DNA of 25,189 nt from Eshraghiella sp964414835 (GCA_964414835.1 CAYPWY010000026.1:1-25189); one strand, 5' to 3'. Positions 1 to 7,501 are shown, counted from the first letter of the stretch. Notes: generated by a model from the letters alone, not told the origin. Program-made: numbers and translations.

Positions 1-99
1 AACTGCTCCATCAATTCTTCCTTCTTTACAATAGATAGCTACCCTTCTTTGTGATATATTCCATATCTTTGCATACTCTGCTGTTGTCAGAAAATCCAT
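1..99 (-). CDS. Helix-turn-helix DNA-binding protein, N-terminal part (cut by window edge)
   Basis: Thirty-three codons run without a stop from ATG at 99 to the left edge. The protein begins MDFLTTAEYAKIWNIS and continues with QRRVAIYCKEGRI, the pattern of a small excisionase/MerR-like winged helix (LTxxEYAKxWxxSxRxVxxYCxxGRI). These proteins are typically 60-100 residues and are common beside restriction systems and mobile elements. A clear ribosome binding site (GGAGG, 9 nt before the ATG) and a good promoter upstream support it as a live gene. The rest of the gene lies outside the window, so whether it is complete, and what it regulates, cannot be judged. Confidence 0.75.
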   Translation of the reverse strand, partial: MDFLTTAEYAKIWNISQRRVAIYCKEGRIDGAV

Positions 100-141
100 G
101 AATCATTATCCTCCATACAAACATACACTGTTCCAATTTTT

Positions 142-170
142 ATTATATTCGGTTACGCGAACCTTTTCAA
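142..170 (-). promoter_or_regulatory. Sigma-A-type promoter of the helix-turn-helix gene, with a palindrome in the spacer
   Basis: On the minus strand TTGAAA (170-165), a 17-nt spacer and TATAAT (147-142) make a near-consensus promoter about 43 nt before the start codon. The spacer holds the palindrome GGTT-ACGCG-AACC (151-163), a plausible operator. Confidence 0.7.
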
Positions 171-204
171 CAGAAATATACAGAAACTAAACCGTAAAAT
201 AAAT

Positions 205-324
205 TTATATTATCAAGGGCATCATTTGCTCCACTTTTCCAATAATCTGATGCTCTGCCACCGCTTTCGCACAATAATCTGTCAAAATTTTCGCTTCCTT
301 AACCCTCTTTTCAATGTTAATCAT
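205..324 (-). pseudogene. 39-codon fragment resembling the conserved region of type I restriction specificity subunits (HsdS)
   Basis: An open frame on the minus strand from ATG 324 to TAA 205 encodes 39 residues. Its C-terminal part reads AEHQIIGKVEQMMPLI. This resembles the conserved block found between or after the target-recognition domains of HsdS, usually of the form AEQxRIVxKVExLMPLI. There is no ribosome binding site, and the frame begins right after the terminator hairpin at 341-390. I read it as a decayed fragment rather than a working gene. The match is by eye over about 16 residues, so chance similarity is possible. Confidence 0.3.
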
Positions 325-340
325 TGAATATATTAACAGT

Positions 341-390
341 AAAAATGCGGCAATCATTCAGCAAATGCCTGAATAACTACCGCATTTTTA
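341..390 (-). terminator. Two-tier hairpin terminator, probably bidirectional
   Basis: A perfect 10-bp outer stem (AAAAATGCGG 341-350 with CCGCATTTTT 380-389) encloses an inner 6-bp stem (ATTCAG/CTGAAT). Read on the minus strand it ends in a U-tract just downstream of the stop codon at 426, so it should end the zinc-ribbon gene. It also has a T-tract on the plus strand. Confidence 0.8.
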
Positions 391-425
391 TTTACTTAAA
401 ATTGTGTATTTTGTGGTTTACACAT

Positions 426-2252
426 TTACTTTTCTGATGTTTCATCTTCATCATCATTTTCGTCTTTTGATGCATCAGTTTCATCCTCATTATCATCCTT
501 TTCTGATGTTTCATCCTCAGTCTTAGAATCGTCATCATCTGCGCTGTAATAATCTTTAAGACCATCGCTTATTTCATATGTATAACCATACTCTTCAACA
601 TAATAAATGATAATGTCTTCAAACATATCTTTTTCTGTTTCATAGCCATAATATGAATAATATGTGTCACCCAAATAGCTGTAACCCGGTATGCTTAAAT
701 ACCAATCGTCATACTCCTGAGTGCCGTCGGCGCGCTGAATAATATCTTCTATCTCAACAGCTATATATATGGTTCTTGCATCCAACTCATAGTCCTCATT
801 TGGAGTAAGAGTTGCTGTGTATATTATTGCAATAGTGTTATATTTTTCACCATCGGCTTTAGGATACATAAGATAAGCACCATAATACTCCAAATCAGAA
901 ATTTCATAACGCCCTGAATACCAACCGTATGTATTTTCAATTTCCGTCATTGCATCTGTCTTGAGAGTATCCATAAGCTCGTCGCCAATATCAGAAAGCT
1001 TATTTATATATCTATCCACATCATTTTCGGTAACAGTGTAATCCATAGTAAGTTTTTCAAGTTTTATTCCGTAGTAATCAAGAAGATTCTCTTCATAATA
1101 AGAATCAACTGACACGGTAATTGTATCGCCTATTGACAGGTTATAAGAATTGGATACATCAAACCACACGGTTTTCAATCCTTCTTTATCGGCAGTGTTC
1201 TTTACGCTTGCATATACATCTCCGTCAAATCCGCCAAATGTAACTTCAGCATAATCAAATATATCAACTACCTCAACCTCATCAAGTCCCTCAACTTCAA
1301 TCTCATATGAATCAAAATCAATTATAACATCTGCCTGTTTAACTATATCCTCGTCGTACTCAATATCAACAGTAATTTCATCTCCATTGGAAAGGTCTTT
1401 TTTCTTGTCAAGCTCAATGTCAATAGAATAATACAGCGTCTCTGCCATTGCAATGGTTTTCAGGTTTGTTGTCTTTTCTGTTTTTCCCATTGCCTCAAGT
1501 GCTGCCACATAGAATTTATCATAATCGATTTTCGCATATGCTGTACCGATAGTATCATAACCTTCAAATGTGACATCTATGTATTCTTCAAGCTTGATTG
1601 TTTTTCGCTCAATTTCTTTTTTATGTTTAATATTTTTGAAAATAACAATGGCTGTCACTATAATTGCAACCACAAGTACAGCAACCACTGCTAATATAAT
1701 TATAAGCTTCTTGTTAACAGGCTTTTTCTCCTTCGGCTGCACATATCCGCCCTGCGGCACATTGCTGAAATCCGGCTGTGCATATCCGCCCTGTGGCACA
1801 TTGCTGAAATCCGGCTGTGCGTATCCACCCTGCGGCACATTGTTAAAATCCGGCTGTGCATATCCGCCCTGCGGCACATTGTTAAAATCCGGCTGTGCGT
1901 ATCCACCCTGCGGCACATTGTTAAAATCCGGCTGTGCATATCCGCCCTGCGGCACATTGTTAAAATCCGGCTGTGCGTATCCACCCTGCGGCGCATTACT
2001 GAAATCCGGCTGTACCGCTTCTTCCTGCGGCGCATTGTTAAAATCCGACTGTACCGCTTCTTCCTGCGGTATACTGTTAAAATCCGGCTGTACAGGCTCT
2101 CCCTGCGGTACATTATTAAAATCCGGCTGTGCATATCCTCCCTGCGGTATGCTGTTAAAATCAACCTGCGGCTGCTCTATTGGAGTTCCGCATTTAACAC
2201 AAAATTTTGAGTTAGGATTGTTCTCAGCTCCGCAATTCTTACAAAATGGCAT
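426..2252 (-). CDS. Zinc-ribbon single-pass membrane protein with 13-residue tandem repeats and acidic tail
   Basis: The 608-residue product starts with a zinc ribbon (Cys4, Cys7, Cys18, Cys21). A cytoplasmic tract of about 11 copies of a 13-residue repeat (type PQGGYAQPDFNNV) fills residues ~30-172. One membrane helix follows at ~181-203, flanked by lysines, and then a large extracytoplasmic region of about 370 residues rich in Tyr, Asp and Glu. The last ~40 residues are almost all D, E, S, T and K. The zinc ribbon plus one membrane span recalls the YvbJ/TcaA-like zinc-ribbon membrane proteins of Firmicutes. I do not recognise the outer domain and assign no function. AGGAGG sits 8 nt before the ATG, and the gene has its own promoter and terminator, so it is a single-gene transcript. 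Confidence 0.85.
   Translation of the reverse strand: MPFCKNCGAENNPNSKFCVKCGTPIEQPQVDFNSIPQGGYAQPDFNNVPQGEPVQPDFNSIPQEEAVQSDFNNAPQEEAVQPDFSNAPQGGYAQPDFNNVPQGGYAQPDFNNVPQGGYAQPDFNNVPQGGYAQPDFNNVPQGGYAQPDFSNVPQGGYAQPDFSNVPQGGYVQPKEKKPVNKKLIIILAVVAVLVVAIIVTAIVIFKNIKHKKEIERKTIKLEEYIDVTFEGYDTIGTAYAKIDYDKFYVAALEAMGKTEKTTNLKTIAMAETLYYSIDIELDKKKDLSNGDEITVDIEYDEDIVKQADVIIDFDSYEIEVEGLDEVEVVDIFDYAEVTFGGFDGDVYASVKNTADKEGLKTVWFDVSNSYNLSIGDTITVSVDSYYEENLLDYYGIKLEKLTMDYTVTENDVDRYINKLSDIGDELMDTLKTDAMTEIENTYGWYSGRYEISDLEYYGAYLMYPKADGEKYNTIAIIYTATLTPNEDYELDARTIYIAVEIEDIIQRADGTQEYDDWYLSIPGYSYLGDTYYSYYGYETEKDMFEDIIIYYVEEYGYTYEISDGLKDYYSADDDDSKTEDETSEKDDNEDETDASKDENDDEDETSEK
1735..2163 (-). repeat. 39-bp coding tandem repeat, 11 units
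   Basis: Eleven consecutive 39-bp units encode the proline/glutamine/glycine/aromatic repeat of the zinc-ribbon protein. The central units alternate between two variants (one with catatccgcc, the other with cgtatccacc), so part of the array is organised as a 78-bp dimer. Outer units on the N-terminal side of the protein have diverged (PQEEAVQSDFNNA, PQGEPVQPDFNSI). All units keep the frame. Confidence 0.95.
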
Positions 2253-2302
2253 ATTCTAATTCCTCCTTTGAATACCCGTTTATAGCTTAATAAACTGATA
2301 GT

Positions 2303-2331
2303 ATTCTACAATATGGTTTTAATTTAGTCAA
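2303..2331 (-). promoter_or_regulatory. Sigma-A-type promoter of the zinc-ribbon membrane protein gene
   Basis: On the minus strand TTGACT (2331-2326), a 17-nt spacer and TAGAAT (2308-2303) lie about 50 nt before the start codon at 2252. No other candidate is closer to consensus in this intergenic stretch. Confidence 0.75.
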
Positions 2332-2353
2332 TGAATTTTATGTGTAATATATG

Positions 2354-2394
2354 AAAAAATTCTTCCAAAGTCATTTTTCTGCTTCGGAAGAATT
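2354..2394 (-). terminator. Rho-independent terminator after the amidase gene
   Basis: A perfect 9-bp stem (AATTCTTCC 2358-2366 with GGAAGAATT 2386-2394) is followed on the minus strand by a run of U residues. It should end transcription of the amidase and the genes upstream of it. Confidence 0.8.
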
Positions 2395-2414
2395 GTTATT
2401 TACGCAAGCAATCA

Positions 2415-2451
2415 GCCGAGCAGGCGGACCCAAAGAGATTGCCCGCTCGGC
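2415..2451. other. GC-rich hairpin between the amidase stop codon and its terminator
   Basis: GCCGAGC (2415-2421) pairs perfectly with GCTCGGC (2445-2451), and a further GGC/GCC pairing lies inside after one mismatch. No U-tract follows. Its base composition is clearly more GC-rich than the surrounding non-coding DNA. The rest of 2395-2508 shows no gene. Confidence 0.5.
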
Positions 2452-2508
2452 AACTGCCGCAACAACCAGCGAAATTCACGAAATATATTCCGCCCGTTTT
2501 CACTTATG

Positions 2509-3477
2509 CTAAGTTGTGATATATGTGTTATATCTGAATCTTCTTAAACGTCTTTCCATTCTTACTGCGTTATCAAGATTCTTAAAAGCTCCTACCTGAA
2601 CCTTATACAAACCATCAGAATAAATAATAAATGCCGGAAAGCCGTCGGTCAAAGCTGAAGCCAGAAGCCGTTCCGCATTATCCCGTTCTCTAAAGGAACC
2701 TATCTGTACACGGTAAAGGTTTGTGCACGTGCATTTATCTTCCGGCTGCGGTTCTTCCTCCATAAACTGGCTGTACGGGTCCTCTGTCTCTATATCCCAT
2801 GCGCCCAGAACATCCGCCCGTCTTCTCTCATTTTCGCTGATAATATCGTCATTGTCAGCCGTTGAATTTTCGTCAGTTCTTACCGTCCTGATTTCTATGG
2901 GTGTATCTGTTTCACTGTTTACTGCTCTAACCGGCTTGGCAGAAACCGCATCCTGCCCTATGGTTGTAAGGATTCCTGCCGCAATTGCGTTGGCTATCTG
3001 GTCAAAATCCGCATCAAATCTGGCATTGTCTGCGTCATTATTGATAAACCCTGTTTCAAGAAGCACTGCCGGCATACTTGTTCTTTTAAGTACCACAAGA
3101 TTAGGTCTCTCAACTATTCCCAAATCCCTGAATCCCTGCTGCACAAGATTATTCTGTATATTTCGCGCCAGACGTTCTTTTTCCCCGCCGCCGCTGTAAA
3201 TTAAAACCTGAGAACCTGCTGCAGTGTTGGGATTTTCTCCTGAATTTCTATGGAAGGATACAAAATAATCTGCTCCTGCCTCATTGGCTTCAGTGGCTTT
3301 CTGGTAAGGAGTTTCGTATACATCATCAGTTCTGGTATATACCACATCCACTCCGTTATTCCTAAGTATATCACCTACTGCCATAGCCAGCCTAAGGTTA
3401 TCGTCTTTTTCCAATCTTCCATTATACACAGCTCCGGGGTCACTGCCCCCATGACCTGCATCCAAAGCAATCAGCAT
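2509..3477 (-). CDS. N-acetylmuramoyl-L-alanine amidase (Amidase_3) with C-terminal SPOR domain
   Basis: The 322-residue enzyme should cleave the bond between muramic acid and the stem peptide of peptidoglycan. Residues 1-175 form a zinc amidase of the CwlC/AmiC type: zinc ligands His9 (in LDAGHGG), Glu23 and His76 (in SFHRN), and catalytic Glu141 (in LLETGF). An acidic, low-complexity linker follows (~185-250). Residues ~255-322 are a SPOR domain (YRVQIGSFRERDNAERL, YKVQVGAFKNLDNA), which in other bacteria binds denuded glycan strands at division or spore septa. There is no signal peptide: the catalytic domain starts at residue 2, as in CwlC-type mother-cell lysis enzymes. It is the last gene of the thyA-folA run. 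Its start codon lies inside a stable hairpin (3471-3536) with the GGATGG ribosome site in the loop. Confidence 0.92.
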   Translation of the reverse strand: MLIALDAGHGGSDPGAVYNGRLEKDDNLRLAMAVGDILRNNGVDVVYTRTDDVYETPYQKATEANEAGADYFVSFHRNSGENPNTAAGSQVLIYSGGGEKERLARNIQNNLVQQGFRDLGIVERPNLVVLKRTSMPAVLLETGFINNDADNARFDADFDQIANAIAAGILTTIGQDAVSAKPVRAVNSETDTPIEIRTVRTDENSTADNDDIISENERRRADVLGAWDIETEDPYSQFMEEEPQPEDKCTCTNLYRVQIGSFRERDNAERLLASALTDGFPAFIIYSDGLYKVQVGAFKNLDNAVRMERRLRRFRYNTYITT

Positions 3478-3536
3478 ATCTTAACCATCCTTTTTATATG
3501 TGACAGCCACATAAATTATGATATAAGATATGCTGA
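3471..3536 (-). promoter_or_regulatory. Start-codon-sequestering hairpin in the amidase leader
   Basis: In the minus-strand RNA a perfect 13-bp stem pairs 3524-3536 with 3471-3483, and the second arm contains the amidase ATG (3477-3475). An inner hairpin (TATGTG 3497-3502 with CACATA 3508-3513) lies in the loop, next to the ribosome binding site. Folding would mask the start codon, which suggests translational control. Confidence 0.6.
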
Positions 3537-3572
3537 ATAAAAATAATCGTGATTAAAATATCAATTAAAACC

Positions 3573-3698
3573 TCATCTGGTCAAAAGCCAGACTGCAAGA
3601 ATAATTGCGGCTGCACTTATCAGGATTTTTATGGCTGCCTTAATTATTACATTCCGCTTTTGCCTGAAAGTTCTTATATCCTTCCGTAAATCGCCCAT
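3573..3698 (-). CDS. 41-residue single-pass membrane protein
   Basis: This short gene begins 3 nt after the folA stop codon, and its ribosome binding site (GAGG) lies inside the last codons of folA, so the two are probably translationally coupled. The product starts MGDLRKDIRTFRQKRN, a basic cytoplasmic N-terminus of about 20 residues. One hydrophobic helix follows (~residues 22-39, IKILISAAAIILAVWLL), and the protein ends in Thr-Arg. I do not recognise a family. The positive-inside arrangement, good ribosome binding site and tight spacing argue that it is real. Its role is unknown; neighbours in the run are folA upstream and the cell-wall amidase downstream. Confidence 0.65.
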   Translation of the reverse strand: MGDLRKDIRTFRQKRNVIIKAAIKILISAAAIILAVWLLTR

Positions 3699-3701
3699 AA
3701 T

Positions 3702-4190
3702 TTACTTCCTCTCGTATTTTACAAATTCATAGAGAAGGTCAAAATATGTCCTCTCATCACTGCTGTCTGTTATATGCCACTGTTCATTCTCATCAAGATT
3801 AGGAAAATGCGCATCAGCCTGATATTCATAATCTATTCTTGTTATATGGGCAACATTACAAAGCGGAAGCATTTGTCTGTATATGGACTCGCCGCCTATT
3901 ACATATATGTCTTCATCTGCATAATCCTTTGCCGCTTCCACAGCCTCTTCGACGCTGTGTACCACAACTGCGCCTTCAACTTTGTAGGAAATATCAGATG
4001 TGATTACTATGTTAAGACGATTCTTAAGAGGTGCCTTATTAGGAAAGCTTTCCAGTGTTTTGCGCCCCATAATTACCGCTTTTCCCGTAGTAGTCTCTCT
4101 AAACCATTTCTGGTCTTCCGGTATTCTCACCAGTAGCTGATTCTTATATCCTATTGCCCAGTTTTTGTCAACCGCCGCTATTATGTTCAT
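3702..4190 (-). CDS. folA: Dihydrofolate reductase
   Basis: The 162-residue enzyme reduces dihydrofolate to tetrahydrofolate with NADPH, regenerating the cofactor oxidised by thymidylate synthase. Visible signatures are the N-terminal strand with AAVDKNWAIGYKNQLL (the Met20-loop region), the catalytic acid Asp26 in IPEDQKWF, and the NADPH-binding blocks AVIMGRKTLESF, VITSD and IYVIGGESIY. Length is normal for a chromosomal DHFR. It starts 23 nt after the thyA stop codon on the same strand, the usual thyA-folA pairing. Nothing suggests an acquired trimethoprim-resistant type, though resistance cannot be judged by eye. Confidence 0.96.
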   Translation of the reverse strand: MNIIAAVDKNWAIGYKNQLLVRIPEDQKWFRETTTGKAVIMGRKTLESFPNKAPLKNRLNIVITSDISYKVEGAVVVHSVEEAVEAAKDYADEDIYVIGGESIYRQMLPLCNVAHITRIDYEYQADAHFPNLDENEQWHITDSSDERTYFDLLYEFVKYERK

Positions 4191-4213
4191 ATGTATTTCC
4201 TTTCTGCCATTGG

Positions 4214-5071
4214 TTATATCGCCACAGGAATATTAAGCACCTGAGGTCCCGTAACATAATTATCAAGGGATACGTCATTGCGTGTAAACCGGTAAAAATC
4301 GTCCACATCAGGATTGAGATGAAAAACCGGTGCATCGTATGTCTGTCTGGCAATAAGTTCTTCAATAATAGGAATATGTCTGTCATATATATGTGCATCT
4401 GCAATTACATGAACAAGCTCTCCAACCTTCATATCACACACCTGAGCCAGCATATGAACGAGCACTGCATACTGAACAACATTCCAGTTGCCTGCTGCCA
4501 GAATATCCTGTGAACGCTGGTTAAGAATGGCATTGAGTGTAAGCTTGTCATCACCTTTGTTCTGAGTAACATTAAAAGTCATACTGTATGCGCATGGATA
4601 CAAATTCATCTCATGCAAATCTTCATGCACATATATATTAGTCATTATTCTTCTGCTGAAAGGATTATTTTTCAAATCGTATATAACCCTGTCAACCTGA
4701 TCCATCATTCCTTCTTTATATTGATGCTTCACACCTAACTGGTATCCATAAGCCTTACCTATTGAGCCGTTTTCATCCGCCCATGAATCCCATATATGAC
4801 TGTGTAAATCATTAATATTATTGGATTTCTGCTGCCATATCCACAAAATCTCATCCGTGGCGCTTTTTAATGCTGTTTTCCTTAATGTGATAATGGGAAA
4901 CTCTTTGCCAAGGTCATACCTGTTGACAACGCCAAACTTTTTAATTGTATATGCCGGAGTTCCGTCTTCCCAATGAGGACGTACCTTTTCACCTTCGGTG
5001 CTCACACCGTTTGTGAGAATATCCTTACACATGTCAATAAAAACTTTATCTGCATAACTCATATCTGACAA
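4214..5071 (-). CDS. thyA: Thymidylate synthase
   Basis: The 285-residue enzyme methylates dUMP to dTMP with methylenetetrahydrofolate. The folate/dUMP site elements are visible: Arg-rich RRIMTN, the catalytic Cys160 in LYPCAYSM, the QRSQD dUMP-phosphate block, the GNWNVVQYA segment with the conserved Asn, and HIYDRH near the C-terminus. The C-terminus ends PVAI, as expected for ThyA. It lies 5 nt after the stop codon of hflX and just before folA, consistent with one transcript for dTMP synthesis and folate recycling. The ATG at 5071 is preceded by a GGAG-type site within the end of hflX; Met4 is a possible alternative start. Confidence 0.97.
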   Translation of the reverse strand: MSDMSYADKVFIDMCKDILTNGVSTEGEKVRPHWEDGTPAYTIKKFGVVNRYDLGKEFPIITLRKTALKSATDEILWIWQQKSNNINDLHSHIWDSWADENGSIGKAYGYQLGVKHQYKEGMMDQVDRVIYDLKNNPFSRRIMTNIYVHEDLHEMNLYPCAYSMTFNVTQNKGDDKLTLNAILNQRSQDILAAGNWNVVQYAVLVHMLAQVCDMKVGELVHVIADAHIYDRHIPIIEELIARQTYDAPVFHLNPDVDDFYRFTRNDVSLDNYVTGPQVLNIPVAI

Positions 5072-5076
5072 TCTCC

Positions 5077-6318
5077 TTAATGTGTTATTTTATCCGCTAT
5101 TTCAACAGGAACATATGCTTTAACTGCTATTCCCGTTTCTGTGTATTCTTCGCTTATAAGTTCTCCGTATTTCCTTATAAGCGCTATCTTACCTGCCTCG
5201 TCATACGCAAATACTTTCTCCACATAAATCTTACTGCTTCTCAATACCTGCTCTATGACATCCTTGAGACTGTCAAGTCCAATGCACTGCTTGGCCGAAA
5301 TCTCCACAGTATAATCCGCCCTGAAATCTCTCACAGTGACATTATCCGAAAGCCTGTCAACTTTATTGAAAGCTGTTATAATAGGTTTATCCCCTACTCC
5401 AAGCCTTCCGAGAGTTTCATATACAGTATGCATCTGTGCATCCATATGAGGATTGGAGGTATCCACAACATGAAGTATTATGTCCGCATACACTGCTTCC
5501 TCCAGTGTACTCTTGAAAGCTTCTATCAGCTGATGGGGAAGCTTACTTATAAAGCCTACCGTATCTGTCATAAGAACTTCTTGTCCGCTTTCCAATATAA
5601 GGTTACGGGTTGTGGGGTCCAGTGTTGCAAATAGCTTGTCCTCCTCAAGAACATCCGCACCGGTAAGCGTATTCAAAAGAGTGGATTTGCCTGCATTGGT
5701 ATATCCCACTATGGCAACTACGGGTATTCCATTGCGTTTTCTCTGGTTACGTGTAAGTTCACGATGTGTTACAACATCAGCCAATTCCCTTTTAAGCTGG
5801 CCTATTCTGTCGTGGATAAGACGTCTGTCCATCTCAAGCTTAGTCTCACCGGGACCTCTTGTTCCTATACCGCCGCCAAGTCTTGAAAGAGAACTTCTAA
5901 GCCCGATAAGCCTTGTGGAACGGTATTTAAGCTGTGCCAGCTCCACCTGTATCTTACCCTCACCGGTATTGGCTCTTGCAGCAAAAATATCCAGTATGAC
6001 AAGTGTCCTGTCCATTATTTTAACCTGAAGAGCTTCTTCAAGATTGACCATCTGCGCAGGGCTTAATTCATCATCACATATGATTCCGGTGGCGTCAAAT
6101 TCAGCTGTCAACTGTCTGATTTCTTCGAGTTTTCCTTTGCCTACATAAGTTCCCGGATGTATTGACTCCCTGTTTTGTATTATCCTTGCAACAGAAACGG
6201 CACCCGCTGTGGATGCCAGTTGTTCTAATTCTTCCAAGGATTCTTCTGTATTATCATTATCCGACTGTCTGACAGCAACCAGAATAACTCGCTCTTCAAT
6301 TTCCTTAGTTTCTACCAT
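5077..6318 (-). CDS. hflX: Ribosome-associated GTPase HflX
   Basis: This 413-residue protein is a GTPase that binds the 50S subunit and in studied bacteria splits stalled or heat-damaged ribosomes. The N-terminal HflX domain carries the family signature GGGIGTRGPGE at residues 148-158. The G domain follows with G1 GYTNAGKST (205-213), G3 DTVGF (252-256) and G4 NKVD (318-321). A short C-terminal domain ends the protein. AAGGTGG precedes the ATG. It sits 31 nt downstream of the TPR lipoprotein gene and 5 nt upstream of thyA, so it looks like part of the same transcript. Confidence 0.97.
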   Translation of the reverse strand: MVETKEIEERVILVAVRQSDNDNTEESLEELEQLASTAGAVSVARIIQNRESIHPGTYVGKGKLEEIRQLTAEFDATGIICDDELSPAQMVNLEEALQVKIMDRTLVILDIFAARANTGEGKIQVELAQLKYRSTRLIGLRSSLSRLGGGIGTRGPGETKLEMDRRLIHDRIGQLKRELADVVTHRELTRNQRKRNGIPVVAIVGYTNAGKSTLLNTLTGADVLEEDKLFATLDPTTRNLILESGQEVLMTDTVGFISKLPHQLIEAFKSTLEEAVYADIILHVVDTSNPHMDAQMHTVYETLGRLGVGDKPIITAFNKVDRLSDNVTVRDFRADYTVEISAKQCIGLDSLKDVIEQVLRSSKIYVEKVFAYDEAGKIALIRKYGELISEEYTETGIAVKAYVPVEIADKITH

Positions 6319-6349
6319 ATTATACCACCTTAAACCGAAATTCCGGATT

Positions 6350-7501
6350 CTATCTGGTCTTTAAAAATTCATACTCCTTGCGGGCAGCCTTATCATTAGG
6401 ATATTGAACAAGATAGTCTTCAAAGGCCTGCATAGCCTCATCATATTCATGGAGATATTCATAGCATACCGCCTGATTAAACAGCAATCCCTGCATCGCC
6501 TCGCTGTCGTTAAGCTCAATACCTGTTTCTATATACACAAGTGCATTTTCATATTTTCCTCTGTTAATAAGGTATGCACCATATTGATTATATATAAAAG
6601 CATCGTTAGGATGTTTGCCAAGATACTCCTGATACAATGAATCCGCCTCCGCATAATTGCCCATTGCTTCATATGTCATTGCCAGATAATATGCCGCCTC
6701 ATTATTCCCGCTATTATATTCACTTTCCAGATACTCAATAGAGCGGTCATACTCTCCAAGATTATAGTATGTCTTACCGAATAAAAGATTATCCGTATCC
6801 GTTCCGTTGAGAAGCCTTCTCAGATAGGATTCCGCACGTTCTTCGTATCCTGCTTCCTTAAAACACATATACATGTTACAATAGGTTTCGTAGTTATCAT
6901 CCTCATAATCAAGAGATTTCTCGTAATCCAAAACCGCATTGTTCTCATCATCTTCTTTGATATAGGCACAGCCCCTTGCATAATAAAGCTCTGCCATATC
7001 ACTCTTGTCCGCATTTTCAATAAGCTTCCCATAAGATTCTATGGCGCCTTCATAATCACCGGTTATGTACTGGCATGAAGCATAATATTTCAATGAGTCG
7101 ATTTGAATCTCGTCATATTTGTCATCTGACAGAGAAATCGCAGTCTCCAGTTCCTTCATGGCATTATCATAATCGCCCTGTCTGTAATACACAATTCCTT
7201 TGCCGCGGTATGCATCCGCACTATCGCCATCAACCGCTATGGCGCTGTCAAATGTCTCTATTGCCCCGCTGTAATCCAACAGTTCTGTCTGCGCCATACC
7301 AAGGCTTACAAGATACTCAACATTGTCCGAATCCGTCTCAACTGCCTGTTTAAAATACTCAACTGCCTTGTCGTAATCTGCTTCATTAAAACATTCCATA
7401 CCGCTTCTGTAATTCTCGGAGGCTTTAGCGCTGCAGCCCGTTAAGACTAAAGCCGACACTGCCCCCGCAAGTGCCAAATTTATAATAAAATGTATCTTCA
7501 T
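6350..7501 (-). CDS. TPR-repeat lipoprotein
   Basis: With the start at 7501 the product is 383 residues. It begins with a lipoprotein signal (MKIHFIINLALAGAV, lipobox LTGC, Cys23), followed by about nine tetratricopeptide repeats with the usual W/Y-G/A-x-Y and A-x-x-x-(Y/F)-x-x-A pattern (for example AYRGKGIVYYRQGDYDNAM and YNLGEYDRSIEYLESEY). It is predicted to be anchored outside the membrane as a protein-interaction scaffold; the partner is unknown. An in-frame ATG 27 codons upstream (7582) lies at the -10 element of the promoter and would put an unusual extension before the signal peptide. GGGAGA before 7501 and the signal sequence favour the inner start. Confidence 0.85.
   Translation of the reverse strand: MKIHFIINLALAGAVSALVLTGCSAKASENYRSGMECFNEADYDKAVEYFKQAVETDSDNVEYLVSLGMAQTELLDYSGAIETFDSAIAVDGDSADAYRGKGIVYYRQGDYDNAMKELETAISLSDDKYDEIQIDSLKYYASCQYITGDYEGAIESYGKLIENADKSDMAELYYARGCAYIKEDDENNAVLDYEKSLDYEDDNYETYCNMYMCFKEAGYEERAESYLRRLLNGTDTDNLLFGKTYYNLGEYDRSIEYLESEYNSGNNEAAYYLAMTYEAMGNYAEADSLYQEYLGKHPNDAFIYNQYGAYLINRGKYENALVYIETGIELNDSEAMQGLLFNQAVCYEYLHEYDEAMQAFEDYLVQYPNDKAARKEYEFLKTR

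Noticed and set aside
1735..2163. CRISPR-like array of 39-bp repeats
   Set aside because: The units are contiguous with no unique spacers, keep the reading frame and encode a 13-residue protein repeat.
1570..2259. Open frame of 229 codons on the plus strand across the zinc-ribbon gene
   Set aside because: It is kept open by the 39-bp coding repeat, has no ribosome site and lies antisense to a well-supported gene; the 154-codon minus-strand frame at 1700-2164 is the same effect.
3478..3572. Separate promoter for the amidase gene (TTGATA-17-TTTATT)
   Set aside because: The -10 is poor and the stretch is better explained by the start-codon hairpin; co-transcription with folA is likely.
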